Shown piece after piece: positions 1 through 8,352 of a stretch of DNA of 64,000 nucleotides. Both the position numbers and the translations under genes were made by a program. Each line of letters starts with the position of its first letter. Position 1 is the stretch's first letter. This DNA comes from Rhodonellum sp041748555 (GTDB lineage Bacteria; Bacteroidota; Bacteroidia; Cytophagales; Cyclobacteriaceae), in assembly GCA_041748555.1 (NCBI GenBank), contig JBGTDA010000065.1:54172-118171 (forward strand). Direction: 5' to 3'. Under the pieces are notes generated by a model. That model saw nothing but the letters and a program-made list of their open reading frames with translations. It searched no databases and was not told the DNA's origin.

Positions 1-77
1 ATCCATAAAACGATTTTTCGGATTTGTCAATCATATAATAATCATGAAATATCCGCACCTCAAACAATATTTTATAT

Positions 78-749
78 TCAATTGTCATCATTCACCTTTT
101 TAAGCCTTTCCATTTGGTCAAGTTTTTCAGCAAATAGTTCGTGATGCTCGGTTCTGATAGTATCTATCAGTGGAGCCTCAACAGAAATTTGACTTTGAAT
201 TTTCACCAGCCGAACCTTGTACATCACAAATGGAGATTGCTTACCACCCAGTGAGCCCCACAAATGGTTAATTTGCTCGAAAGTGAGCGTATAGAGTTCG
301 GGCACGAGACGAAGTTCGGTCAGCCTTGTCTCATCCAGATTTGTGGGGGCGAAACCGGCAGAATTTTGCAATGTAAATGTTCTTTTTGCCTGAAAAAATT
401 CTATGATGGCCGCAATTCGGTGTAAAGCATCCTGATAACCTTCATCTACATTTACTCCGCCGGTGGGCAACGTGGCGGTGAAAAGAAAATACAAATTCAG
501 GTGTACGGGCGGTGAGATTATTTCAATGGCATTGGTTGAAAGATTCTTAACATAATTTTTACCGTTTTTTAAGGTGCTTTCCTCCTCAATATTTACCAAA
601 CTGATGACCACCTTGTCAGCCAGCGTTTCCTGAGATTCAAGTGAGGAAATATTGGCAAGAAGCACATCATTCTGCTGGGTAACTGCCCCTGACAAAAGCA
701 GATACCTACTTAACTCGTCTCTTAGAAAAACAGCAGCTTCAGCAATCAT
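78..749 (-). CDS. DUF4255 / Pvc16-N family protein (contractile injection system cap-type protein)
   Basis: This 223-residue protein resembles the DUF4255 (Pvc16 N-terminal) family. It starts with an Ile-Ala-Glu-Ala segment followed by a helix rich in Leu, then carries a Val-Val-Leu-Leu-Ala-Asn-type strand region and a PPVHLNLYFLFTA core strand, which are typical of the family. Members are found in extracellular contractile injection systems (PVC, Afp, MAC-like), where the Pvc16-type protein caps the end of the sheath and tube. There is no signal peptide or membrane segment, as expected for a cytoplasmically assembled particle. The gene reads toward the left edge and the next 77 bases hold no other start, so sheath, tube and baseplate genes would lie outside the window. 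The assignment rests on motif memory, not a search. Bacteroidota often place this gene near the start of the cluster. Confidence 0.72.
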   Translation of the reverse strand: MIAEAAVFLRDELSRYLLLSGAVTQQNDVLLANISSLESQETLADKVVISLVNIEEESTLKNGKNYVKNLSTNAIEIISPPVHLNLYFLFTATLPTGGVNVDEGYQDALHRIAAIIEFFQAKRTFTLQNSAGFAPTNLDETRLTELRLVPELYTLTFEQINHLWGSLGGKQSPFVMYKVRLVKIQSQISVEAPLIDTIRTEHHELFAEKLDQMERLKKVNDDN

Positions 750-1210
750 TGTAGTAATATTTAAATTGATTACTTGTTTTTAATATTTTATTTTACAGCT
801 TCGCCACGTGGGTTACATTTATTCTATAAACCAATGGATAAGCAAGCTAATGTTTGCAGGAATGGAGGTCAATACCCAAGGTTTGGTATATTGAAAAGTT
901 TAAATCACATCTTATACACTTAAATCCAAAAATGGCCGGGAAAAAAGAGGAGGATTTGCATGCACTATAGTTTGGCGCGAAAAAAGTTGTCCCAAAATGA
1001 ACCCAACCGGGATTCGACTAAAGCCGAGTGGGGACGGGTGAGCTGCAGTTCCATCTGCAGATGCAGAAGTTTGAGAACTTGAATAGCTGAAAAAAGCCAT
1101 AGAAAAACTTTTTATCGTCTCTTTATGGCTTTTTTAAATCGAAATTTCCAATCGGCACTAAAAATTCCTTAGATAGGCTACCGATCAACTTTGTCCGGGA
1201 AATTTTAAAT
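750..1210. other. 461-bp intergenic region between the DUF4255 gene and rpiB
   Basis: I see no convincing gene here. The region holds the inverted repeat at 1090-1135, described separately, and the presumed promoter of the DUF4255 gene, for which no clear TAnnTTTG element is visible. The stretch from about 970 to 1060 is richer in G+C than its surroundings and contains a short reading frame on the minus strand that looks spurious. A 12-base motif at 798-809 recurs with one mismatch at 58949-58960. Confidence 0.5.
1090..1135 (-). terminator. Inverted repeat, likely terminator of the glyA-tatC-rpiB transcript
   Basis: A 12-bp perfect stem (AAAAAAGCCATA at 1090-1101 and TATGGCTTTTTT at 1124-1135) encloses a 22-base loop. 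It lies 75 bases beyond the rpiB stop on the minus strand. The A/T-rich ends give a U-tract on either strand, so it could work in both directions. Confidence 0.6.
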
Positions 1211-1648
1211 TTACCTACAGGCAATCTTACCCACCCTTGTAGCATGCCGGCCACCTTCAAAATCAGTAGTCAGAAATATCTCTGCAAGCTCTTCTGCAAG
1301 TTCGTAGGCAATAAAGCGGGCAGGAAGTGTCAGTACATTTGCGTCGTTGTGTTGGCGGGAAAGCGAAGCAAGTTCTTTGTTCCAACAAAGTGCAGCCCGA
1401 ATCCCTTGGTGTTTATTGGCAGTGATGGCTACACCATTTCCGCTTCCGCAAATGAGAATTCCTTCTTTAAATTCACCTTTTTCAACAGCCTCACATAGTG
1501 GATGTACAAAATCCGGATAATCCACAGAAGCATCGGAAAAAGGTCCGAAATCCTTTATCTCATAACCTTTGTCCTGAAGGCTTTTGATCATTCTGGTTTT
1601 GTATTCATAACCTGCATGATCGCCGCCTATGGCTATTTTCTTAGTCAT
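1211..1648 (-). CDS. rpiB: Ribose-5-phosphate isomerase B
   Basis: RpiB interconverts ribose 5-phosphate and ribulose 5-phosphate in the cytoplasmic non-oxidative pentose phosphate pathway. The 145-residue length is normal. The N-terminal GGDHAG motif, the ICGSGNG anion-hole loop around residue 65 and the HNDANVL segment around residue 100 are all present. Its start lies within the tatC 3' end (8-base overlap, 1641-1648), so the two are translationally coupled. It is the last gene of a glyA-tatC-rpiB run and is followed by a terminator-like hairpin. Confidence 0.95.
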   Translation of the reverse strand: MTKKIAIGGDHAGYEYKTRMIKSLQDKGYEIKDFGPFSDASVDYPDFVHPLCEAVEKGEFKEGILICGSGNGVAITANKHQGIRAALCWNKELASLSRQHNDANVLTLPARFIAYELAEELAEIFLTTDFEGGRHATRVGKIACR

Positions 1649-2498
1649 TGTACTTCAGTTTATCCAAACGTTCTTTTTGAGCTTTTTTCTTTTCCAACCT
1701 TTTGGCAATCATAATCCCCGCCTCATATAACACAAGGATCGGCATGGCGATCAGTACCTGACTGATAATGTCGGGCGGTGTAATCACCGCTGCAATTATA
1801 AGGATCACCACAATGGCGTGTCTCCTGTAAGATCGCAGCATTGCAGCCGAAACCAATCCCGACATGGAGAGAAAATATATAACCACAGGCAGCTGAAACA
1901 TTATTGCAGAAGCAAGTACCAGCATGACTAGGGTACTTATGTAGGATGATATATCAAATTCATTAAGGATACTTGGATCTACTTGGTAATTGGATAAAAA
2001 ATTGATGGATAATGGGGCAAGTATAAAGTATCCGAATGCTGCACCTGCAAAAAACAATAAGCTGACGAAAAATACAGCGCCTCTTGCAGCATTCCGTTCC
2101 TGGGAATAAAGTCCGGGACTGATAAAACGCCAGACTTCCCAGAACAAATACGGGAAAGCAGCGATAAGCCCAACCACCATACTGGAAGTAAGGTGCATCG
2201 AAAACTGCCCTGTCATCTGTCTGCTTTGAATAGTGAAAGGAAGGGTATCAATGCATAGCGCCGGGACAGAAAGCATTGCCGAAAGATCGCAAAGCAAACG
2301 GTAGGTGACGAAATCCACTTTCGAAGGACCCAAAATAACAATTCCGAATACAATACTTTTTGCCAGGAATGCAGCAACGGTAAAAACCAATATTGCTGCA
2401 GTGGATCGGAGTAAATGCCAGCGCAATTGCTCCAGATGGTCCAAAAAGGATAAACCTTGCTCCTCCTCTTCTTCGTCTTTATACTGATCTAATGCCAC
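1641..2498 (-). CDS. tatC: Sec-independent protein translocase TatC
   Basis: TatC is the multi-spanning inner-membrane receptor for twin-arginine signal peptides. The 285-residue protein begins with an acidic run, then the HLEQLRW motif (residues 21-27), followed by six hydrophobic segments. The conserved FPYLFWEVWRFISPGLY segment sits after the second segment. The first periplasmic loop looks rather long. No tatA/B gene is adjacent. A likely substrate in this window is the twin-arginine oxidoreductase at 57100. The gene starts 16 bases after the glyA stop and overlaps rpiB by 8 bases, which suggests co-transcription. Confidence 0.95.
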   Translation of the reverse strand: MALDQYKDEEEEEQGLSFLDHLEQLRWHLLRSTAAILVFTVAAFLAKSIVFGIVILGPSKVDFVTYRLLCDLSAMLSVPALCIDTLPFTIQSRQMTGQFSMHLTSSMVVGLIAAFPYLFWEVWRFISPGLYSQERNAARGAVFFVSLLFFAGAAFGYFILAPLSINFLSNYQVDPSILNEFDISSYISTLVMLVLASAIMFQLPVVIYFLSMSGLVSAAMLRSYRRHAIVVILIIAAVITPPDIISQVLIAMPILVLYEAGIMIAKRLEKKKAQKERLDKLKYND

Positions 2499-2514
2499 TT
2501 TTTCTTAGGGGAAA

Positions 2515-3789
2515 TTAATATAGGGGAAATTTAACCATCCAATCATTGACCTCCGCCTTGATTTGTTCGAGGTCTGATTCATTCTCATGATTGGAAAGTG
2601 AAAGTGTGCGGTCTATCAGTTTGACGATCCGCTTCATATCTTCTTCGTTCAATCCTCGGGTAGTTACGGCCGCTGTACCAATGCGCATACCCGAAGTAAC
2701 AAATGGTGATCTGGTATCGAAAGGTACCATATTTTTATTGATGGTAATGTCAACTTTTCCTAAAGTTTCTTCAGCAATTTTACCTGTCAACTCTTTATTT
2801 CGCAGGTCAATCAACATCATGTGGTTATCTGTACCTCCTGAGATAATCTGATATCCCAGTTCTACAAATGAATCGGCCATTACTGCTGCATTCTTTTTGA
2901 CCTGAAGGACATATTCCATGTATTCATCCGATAGGGCTTCTTGAAAAGCTATCGCTTTGGCTGCAATGATATGCTCCAAAGGGCCACCTTGAGTGCCCGG
3001 GAAAACACCTGAATCCAACAAGGATGACATTTTTTTCAATTCTCCTTTGGTAGTTTTCAACCCAAAAGGATTGTCAAAATCATCTCTCATTAAAATAAGA
3101 CCTCCTCGTGGGCCTCTTAGCGTTTTATGCGTCGTGGTGGTTACGATATGACAATGATCTAGCGGATCATTCAATAAACCTCTTGCAATCAATCCTGAGG
3201 GATGAGAAACATCCGCCAATAAAATAGCTCCCACTTGATCGGCAATGTCCCTTAATCTCTCATAATCCCAATCCCTGCTGTATGCGGATGCTCCACAGAT
3301 TAACAACTTTGGTTTTACTTCAAGGGCTTTGGCCTCCACTTTATCATAATCGATCATACCTGTTTCTTCCTCAACACCATAAAAATGTGGCTGATATAAT
3401 TTTCCGGAGAAATTAACAGGAGAACCATGGGTCAGGTGACCACCATGAGCAAGATCAAAACCTAAAATCGGATCTCCGGCATTGAGACAAGCAAGAAAAA
3501 CCGCTGCGTTTGCCTGAGCTCCTGAGTGGGGCTGAACGTTGGCCCATGTAGCACCAAACAGCTCTTTGGCACGATCAATGGCTAATTGCTCGATCTCATC
3601 CACTACCTCACACCCGCCGTAATACCTTTTCCCCGGAAGGCCTTCGGCATATTTGTTTGTCAAGACAGTTCCCGCCGCCTCCATCACCTGCTTACTGGTA
3701 AAATTCTCAGAGGCAATCAGTTCAATTCCTGTTTTCTGTCGGTTTTCCTCTTTTGCGATTAGGTCAAAAATGGCTTGATCTCTTTTCAT
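2515..3789 (-). CDS. glyA: Serine hydroxymethyltransferase
   Basis: GlyA is a PLP enzyme that converts serine and tetrahydrofolate to glycine and 5,10-methylene-THF. The PLP lysine motif TTTTHKTLRGPRGG is intact, as are the N-terminal IELIASENF and KYAEGLPGKRYYGG motifs. I chose the ATG at 3787-3789 (MKRDQAIFDLI) because the family normally starts about there. The frame stays open upstream to 3876, with another ATG at 3831, but the extra residues have no family resemblance. This gives 424 residues, the usual size. The gene heads a run with tatC and rpiB. Confidence 0.96.
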   Translation of the reverse strand: MKRDQAIFDLIAKEENRQKTGIELIASENFTSKQVMEAAGTVLTNKYAEGLPGKRYYGGCEVVDEIEQLAIDRAKELFGATWANVQPHSGAQANAAVFLACLNAGDPILGFDLAHGGHLTHGSPVNFSGKLYQPHFYGVEEETGMIDYDKVEAKALEVKPKLLICGASAYSRDWDYERLRDIADQVGAILLADVSHPSGLIARGLLNDPLDHCHIVTTTTHKTLRGPRGGLILMRDDFDNPFGLKTTKGELKKMSSLLDSGVFPGTQGGPLEHIIAAKAIAFQEALSDEYMEYVLQVKKNAAVMADSFVELGYQIISGGTDNHMMLIDLRNKELTGKIAEETLGKVDITINKNMVPFDTRSPFVTSGMRIGTAAVTTRGLNEEDMKRIVKLIDRTLSLSNHENESDLEQIKAEVNDWMVKFPLY

Positions 3790-3904
3790 TGGGATTTTTC
3801 TGATAGGTCGCCCAAAATTAGTGTTATTCATTTGATTATCCAATTGAATGAAAATGATAATCAGGGTTATTTCCAATCATGATCTTTCCACCTTCATTTT
3901 TCAT

Positions 3905-6166
3905 TTAAAACGGTAATCTGACATTCAATGCTATATTTCTTCCTATCTGTGGAATACCAAAAGGTCTGAAAAGAGACAGGTGATCCAGATAATTTTTGTT
4001 CAGCAGATTTGATCCGCTGATATACACTTCCAGCTTGTTGTTACCCATATTCAAAGTTCCTCCGATGTTCATTCCCAACAGGTAATATCCGGGAGTAGCC
4101 TCTTCCAAGGGAGCAGGTCTATCCTGGTCCATGATGAGAGAACCTATCAGACTGATATAGGGATTTGTCAATGCACCTTTGTTTTTTAATCTGAAATCCA
4201 AAGTCTGATTCCATCTGAATGCAGGTATATACGGTAAATATGAATCATCGGACCTTCTCTGACCGATCACCATGCTGTAAGAGGTCGATCCACCAATCCA
4301 CTTTGCAGCAGCAGGATGAATATCCAACTCAACTTCACCGCCATAGAGCCTTGCATTATCCTGATCAAAAACCCATACCGTCAGATCCTCTATCCGCTCA
4401 TCTGTGGGAGTGAAAAAGATGTAATTGTTGATTCTGTTGTAAAATGTTTCACCTGATAGGGAGAAATCAGGCTTGCTGTACCGTATGCCAAAATCTGCCT
4501 GAACATTCTGCTCTCTTTCAAATCCTGCATTTCCTCTTTCAAACCTGCCTGTACCGGGATGGGGCCCATTGGAAAACAATTCCCCAAGATCAGGTGCCCG
4601 GAATCCGGAAGCCACATTGAACCTGAACCTCCATGTAGAAGAAGGACGGAATGTCGTTCCCCCACTGGCGGTCACCCCGTCAAAGTTCCTGTTCAAAGTT
4701 CTATCCGAAGGATTTCCCGGCAGTATAAACCCATAATCCACAAAATGCGGAGCTCCTGCATTGACTGTTACGTTCCTATAATCATACCTTACTCCACCTT
4801 GCGCTACCCATTTGTCTTTATTATAATTGATCAATGCATAAACTGAGCGATCATCCTTGGTTGCATCAGGAATCAGATATTCAATCGCATTATCATAATT
4901 GATGTTCCTGAGGTAAAAGCCCTGAACACCCAAAATGGCTTCAGTGTGAGGGCTTAAGGCTTTGTAATATTTGAGATCATACATGAAATTTCTTTGCCTG
5001 AGTCCTAAATCAACCTCATTAAAACCTGATTCTACTTCTTCTCTAAAATTAAAATGATATCCAAAAGTGGCTTTTAAACGATCCTCCCCAATGAATAAAT
5101 TTGTCTCTGAATTTAAAAAATGATCCGTTACATCCTGATAGGGCAATTGTAGGGTACGGTCATTTCGGGTTGTAACCAACTCGTCCAGTATGGTCTCATC
5201 GAGGATTCCCAGATTCTGTTTTAGATAAGTGTACCGGATCCTTGTATCCCCCCAGTTTTTACGGATTCCAAGACCGGCTTTAAGATTCCGGGTAGAAAAT
5301 CTGGTATTGCCTACAGCTTGGCCATCTCCATCCAAATAATCAGCATGGGATTCCATGGCTCCTCTTACAGACCAGAAAAATCCGCCTTCATTCGCACCTT
5401 TTACACCCGCTTCAGCTCTTCCTCCAAGGGAATTGGAATAGCCACGGAAATTTATATCTCCTTCCAAATCGCCTGCACCGGCATCTTTTTCTTCTAAAAG
5501 GTTAACCACTCCTGCCATGGCTCCGGAGCCATAGATGATGGAGGCAGGGCCTTTGATCAACTCAATATTCGCAATGCCCGTTTCTGACAATCCCAGCCCA
5601 TGATCTGCTCCCCACTGTTGATTTTCAAATCTTCCGCCCTGATAAACAGACAGAACCCTACTGAAAGAAAGGCCTCTGATAACAGGTTTACTGATGCCGG
5701 GACCGAGAGAAATTTCATTGACACCGGGTGTTCTGGTTAAAGCAGTCATCAAACTGGGCGCAGGCATCTTCATGATGGCATCTCTGCTCACTTTTTCGAT
5801 GCTGATCGGAGAGCTTTCTTTACTCATGATATATGCACCCGAAACAACCACTTCTTCGATATTCGTTGTGGATTCCACCAGCTGTACGGTAAGCTGTCCC
5901 GCTCCTGGTTTATAGGCTTGGACAACTGTGGAATAACCAATATAAGAAAACTGAAAGGTGAGGTTTCGGTCAGGAAGCGACTTGATGGTAAAGGTTCCGT
6001 CAAGATCCGTCACAACCCCACGGTTAAGTTCTGCTATAAAAACAGATGCACCCGGAATGGGCTCTTTTGAATTTTTATCAATTACTTTTCCGCTGACGGA
6101 AATATCTTGGGAAGCCAAAACCAAACCTGCCATGAAGGTTAAGGCAATAAATAGAATATATCGCAT
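3905..6166 (-). CDS. TonB-dependent outer-membrane receptor
   Basis: This 753-residue receptor has a signal peptide (residues 1-18) and a carboxypeptidase-regulatory-like beta-sandwich (about 22-105) of the kind seen in Bacteroidota receptors. A plug domain (about 115-235) follows, with IRGLSFSRVLSVYQGGR and the IELIKGPASIIYGSGAMAGVVN segment, and then a 22-strand-type barrel ending in a terminal phenylalanine. Such proteins import metal chelates, haem, cobalamin or oligosaccharides using TonB energy. No SusD partner is adjacent. Instead a His-rich small exported protein lies directly upstream on the same strand, hinting at a metal substrate. That substrate is inference. Confidence 0.9.
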   Translation of the reverse strand: MRYILFIALTFMAGLVLASQDISVSGKVIDKNSKEPIPGASVFIAELNRGVVTDLDGTFTIKSLPDRNLTFQFSYIGYSTVVQAYKPGAGQLTVQLVESTTNIEEVVVSGAYIMSKESSPISIEKVSRDAIMKMPAPSLMTALTRTPGVNEISLGPGISKPVIRGLSFSRVLSVYQGGRFENQQWGADHGLGLSETGIANIELIKGPASIIYGSGAMAGVVNLLEEKDAGAGDLEGDINFRGYSNSLGGRAEAGVKGANEGGFFWSVRGAMESHADYLDGDGQAVGNTRFSTRNLKAGLGIRKNWGDTRIRYTYLKQNLGILDETILDELVTTRNDRTLQLPYQDVTDHFLNSETNLFIGEDRLKATFGYHFNFREEVESGFNEVDLGLRQRNFMYDLKYYKALSPHTEAILGVQGFYLRNINYDNAIEYLIPDATKDDRSVYALINYNKDKWVAQGGVRYDYRNVTVNAGAPHFVDYGFILPGNPSDRTLNRNFDGVTASGGTTFRPSSTWRFRFNVASGFRAPDLGELFSNGPHPGTGRFERGNAGFEREQNVQADFGIRYSKPDFSLSGETFYNRINNYIFFTPTDERIEDLTVWVFDQDNARLYGGEVELDIHPAAAKWIGGSTSYSMVIGQRRSDDSYLPYIPAFRWNQTLDFRLKNKGALTNPYISLIGSLIMDQDRPAPLEEATPGYYLLGMNIGGTLNMGNNKLEVYISGSNLLNKNYLDHLSLFRPFGIPQIGRNIALNVRLPF

Positions 6167-6235
6167 TGTTGATTCAAAGTTGAAATTGTAGATAATTGTA
6201 TAATTGCCAGCTATGACAAAGAAAATGGAAAACTA

Positions 6236-6601
6236 TCAGGCCTTGGCAGGAGGCCCCCTATGGTCAAAACCGATTAAAGTTGATTTGACAATTGTTATGG
6301 AAAAAATTTCCCTAAAAGTTATTGATTGATAATCCTGCTTCTCAGGAACCGGGATCTGATACTCAAAAATCAGATAATCCGCATGGGCAATTAGATCAAG
6401 GATAAGAAGCTCTGATTCGGTATGACCGTGATCAGGAAGATTTTCTTGTTCTTGTGTCAGGATCGGGTGGGCATGGGTGATAATCCGTCCGTTTTCTAGC
6501 TCATGAGCATGAAAAAACAATACTCCATTGGCCATGACACTGATAATGAGTGTCAGGCAAAAGAGACTGAAATGGGGAAGTATGTTCCGGATCCGATTCA
6601 A
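6236..6601 (-). CDS. Histidine-rich small exported protein upstream of a TonB receptor
   Basis: This protein has one N-terminal hydrophobic segment, then a His-rich region with FFHAHELEN, THAHP and DHGHTE clusters, and ends in DHRGPPAKA. I do not know a named family. Small His-rich proteins ending in an RGPP-like tail do recur beside Bacteroidota TonB receptors, and metal handling is plausible. The frame is open from a TTG at 6631, but a TAACTTTG promoter element overlaps that codon. I therefore prefer the TTG at 6599-6601 (about 122 residues). The ATG coding Met at MANGVLFF is a third option. The TonB receptor starts 69 bases downstream. Confidence 0.7.
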   Translation of the reverse strand: MNRIRNILPHFSLFCLTLIISVMANGVLFFHAHELENGRIITHAHPILTQEQENLPDHGHTESELLILDLIAHADYLIFEYQIPVPEKQDYQSITFREIFSITIVKSTLIGFDHRGPPAKA

Positions 6602-6628
6602 GATTATAACTATAACAAGCAGTTGGAA

Positions 6629-6636
6629 CAAAGTTA
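6629..6636 (-). promoter_or_regulatory. Putative -7 element (TAACTTTG) for the His-rich protein/TonB receptor genes
   Basis: The minus strand reads TAACTTTG here, matching the Bacteroidota primary-sigma -7 consensus TAnnTTTG. Transcription would begin about 5 bases further on, which excludes a start codon at 6631. I see no good -33 TTTG at the usual distance. Confidence 0.35.
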
Positions 6637-6746
6637 ATAAAAATTCATCAGTATGATGTACAGTTCATAAATTATTTTGTATGGCATAATTTTTATTTAG
6701 CCTTATCTAAATTATTAGAGACTAGATTTTATGATTATGTTTGTTT

Positions 6747-7118
6747 ATGATTCAATTCAACTATCAACCGGAAACTTACTTTGAAGCAGCAGGGCCGACG
6801 GCCTTGTTGGTTAAGCTTACCTATCCCGAAACTCAATGGGGGGAGGAAGTGAGTATTTATGTAAATGCCATGGATGGACAACTTTATTATGAAGCTGTGG
6901 ATTTTTATGGAAATGATTTTATCCTGAATCCGAATCAGTCCAACGAACCTTTAACCCTTCAGGAACTCATCGTTCTGATCGAAACGATGGATGTTGATAA
7001 AGGCGAAGCAGGCAATGCCAAATCTACCTTATTAGGAATTCCGGAAGCTGAAAGTATCCTTTACCCGGATTTGAAAAGTTATTTTGAAGAAAAAAAGAAT
7101 AGCTTGATTAACCCCTAA
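6747..7118 (+). CDS. Uncharacterised 123-residue protein
   Basis: I do not recognise this gene. It encodes an acidic, soluble-looking protein with no signal peptide or membrane segment. It has several aromatic residues in an N-terminal half that alternates like beta strands and a more helical C-terminal half (LQELIVLIETMDVDKGEAG). The ATG at 6747 is preferred; a TTG at 6741 in the same frame is possible. Its stop codon overlaps, tail to tail, the end of an interrupted small reading frame on the other strand (7115-7345). Codon use is like that of its neighbours, so it is probably a real gene. Confidence 0.6.
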   Translation: MIQFNYQPETYFEAAGPTALLVKLTYPETQWGEEVSIYVNAMDGQLYYEAVDFYGNDFILNPNQSNEPLTLQELIVLIETMDVDKGEAGNAKSTLLGIPEAESILYPDLKSYFEEKKNSLINP

Positions 7119-7345
7119 AAATCCAGAATAGACTCATATTCCCCTGACAAAACATGTGTATTTCTTAACCAGCATTCATAGGTATCATACAAGACACATT
7201 CATTTAATTCAATTCCATGAAAATTGAATTTCCGGATACTGCTTCCCGGTAGCCAGCTTCTGAGGTCATTTGCCCGGTCAATCGTCAGCTGCGAAAGTTA
7301 AATAATTTTTTGTCCCTCAATGTTTATTGGAATTAATTTGGTCAT
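7115..7345 (-). pseudogene. Small gene interrupted by one in-frame TAA
   Basis: Reading the minus strand from the ATG at 7343-7345 gives 76 codons ending in TAG at 7115-7117. A single in-frame TAA at codon 16 (7298-7300) interrupts it. The first part reads MTKLIPINIEGQKII and the part after the stop includes LTIDRANDLRSWLPG and GIELNECVLYDTYECWLRN. The composition is protein-like, with Trp, Cys and balanced charge, and no other stop occurs in 76 codons of A/T-rich DNA. I do not know the family. It may be a recently inactivated small cytoplasmic protein, or an intact gene with a sequencing error. Confidence 0.42.
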
Positions 7346-7445
7346 AGTTGTTTTTTTATAAAAGAAAGGAATTTATAAAAGAAATTCATGTATCATAAAT
7401 TATGATTGTGTTAATTTTGGGAACTGCCCATGTTAAAATTCCTCG

Positions 7446-8351
7446 ATGTATAACATATTGTTGATCGTATGCTGCCTGGTGGCGGGTATTTTTTTGCAGC
7501 GGTTAAGGTTCCTTCCGGATAGGTTACCTTATTACCTGAATGTTTACCTCATTTATGTCGTGTTGCCTGCATTGGTGTTGCGGTATCTGCCTTCCATTGA
7601 TTTACAGTTTAAGCTTTTGCTGCCCATTGCTTCTGCATGGATAAGCTTCGGTTTGTCATGGCTGATTTTTGGAAGTTTGGGTGAAAAGTTAAACTGGAGT
7701 AATTCCCTAACCGGTTGTTTGGTCATCACTGCTGGATTAGCCAATACTTCATTTGTTGGATTTCCAATTATCCAAGCCTTGTATGGAGAAGAGGGAATGA
7801 AAATCGCTCTATTGATAGATCAGGCAGGTTCTTTTATCATTGTCAGCAGCGTGGCCGTCATCGTGGCTTCATTTTATAGTCCCGGGAAAAAACGGAAACG
7901 GGATATATTCAATAAGATAATCACTTTTCCTCCTTTTGCTTTTTTTGCGATAGCTATCTTGATGAATATCTACAATGTGCAGCCCGTTGGCTTATTCGAT
8001 ACGTTTTTGAATATAATCTCAGCTACCCTGACCCCGGTTGCTTTGATTGCCGTAGGATTACAGGTTAAAATAAATACGAATGCCATCCAGTCAAAATATC
8101 TTTGGATGGGTCTGGGATACAAACTCATCCTTATTCCCGCAATTATTCTGATGCTCCTGGGAGGAATATTTCGGTTGGAAGGGTTGATGCTGAAAGTTTC
8201 CGTACTTGAATCAGCCATGGCTCCTATGATCACAGGTTCAATAATTGCGATTTCTCATGATCTGGAACCCAAACTTGCATCTTTGCTGGTCGGATTAGGT
8301 ATACCGCTGTCCTTTGTTACAGTCGGGATCTGGTATTTGGTATTAGGCTAA
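7446..8351 (+). CDS. AEC-family permease (auxin-efflux-carrier-like transporter)
   Basis: This 301-residue protein has about ten hydrophobic segments in the two-by-five arrangement of the AEC family (PF03547). A cytoplasmic loop rich in Lys and Arg (PGKKRKRD) lies near the middle. The conserved glycine- and asparagine-rich stretch TAGLANTSFVGFPII lies around residues 95-110, and a matching LESAMAPMITGSIIA stretch is in the second half. Family members export or import small carboxylates such as malonate. The substrate here cannot be read from the sequence. A TAATTTTG element at 7412-7419 is a possible -7 promoter. The gene ends one base before the stop of the convergent AsmA-like gene. Confidence 0.85.
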   Translation: MYNILLIVCCLVAGIFLQRLRFLPDRLPYYLNVYLIYVVLPALVLRYLPSIDLQFKLLLPIASAWISFGLSWLIFGSLGEKLNWSNSLTGCLVITAGLANTSFVGFPIIQALYGEEGMKIALLIDQAGSFIIVSSVAVIVASFYSPGKKRKRDIFNKIITFPPFAFFAIAILMNIYNVQPVGLFDTFLNIISATLTPVALIAVGLQVKINTNAIQSKYLWMGLGYKLILIPAIILMLLGGIFRLEGLMLKVSVLESAMAPMITGSIIAISHDLEPKLASLLVGLGIPLSFVTVGIWYLVLG

Positions 8352-8352
8352 A

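Noticed and set aside
1000..1030. tRNA-like fragment (GGGATTCGAC) in the intergenic region
   Set aside because: No acceptor, D- or anticodon arm could be built around it on either strand.
912..1100. 62-residue reading frame on the minus strand
   Set aside because: Its Ser/Ala-rich composition and the overlap with an inverted repeat make it look like chance coding; no family resemblance.
3790..3876. N-terminal extension of GlyA
   Set aside because: The extra 29 residues are not typical of the family, and an ATG at 3787-3789 gives the normal start.
4559..4846. Antisense reading frames inside the TonB receptor and other long genes
   Set aside because: They are shadows of strongly coding frames and show no domain or start signal of their own.
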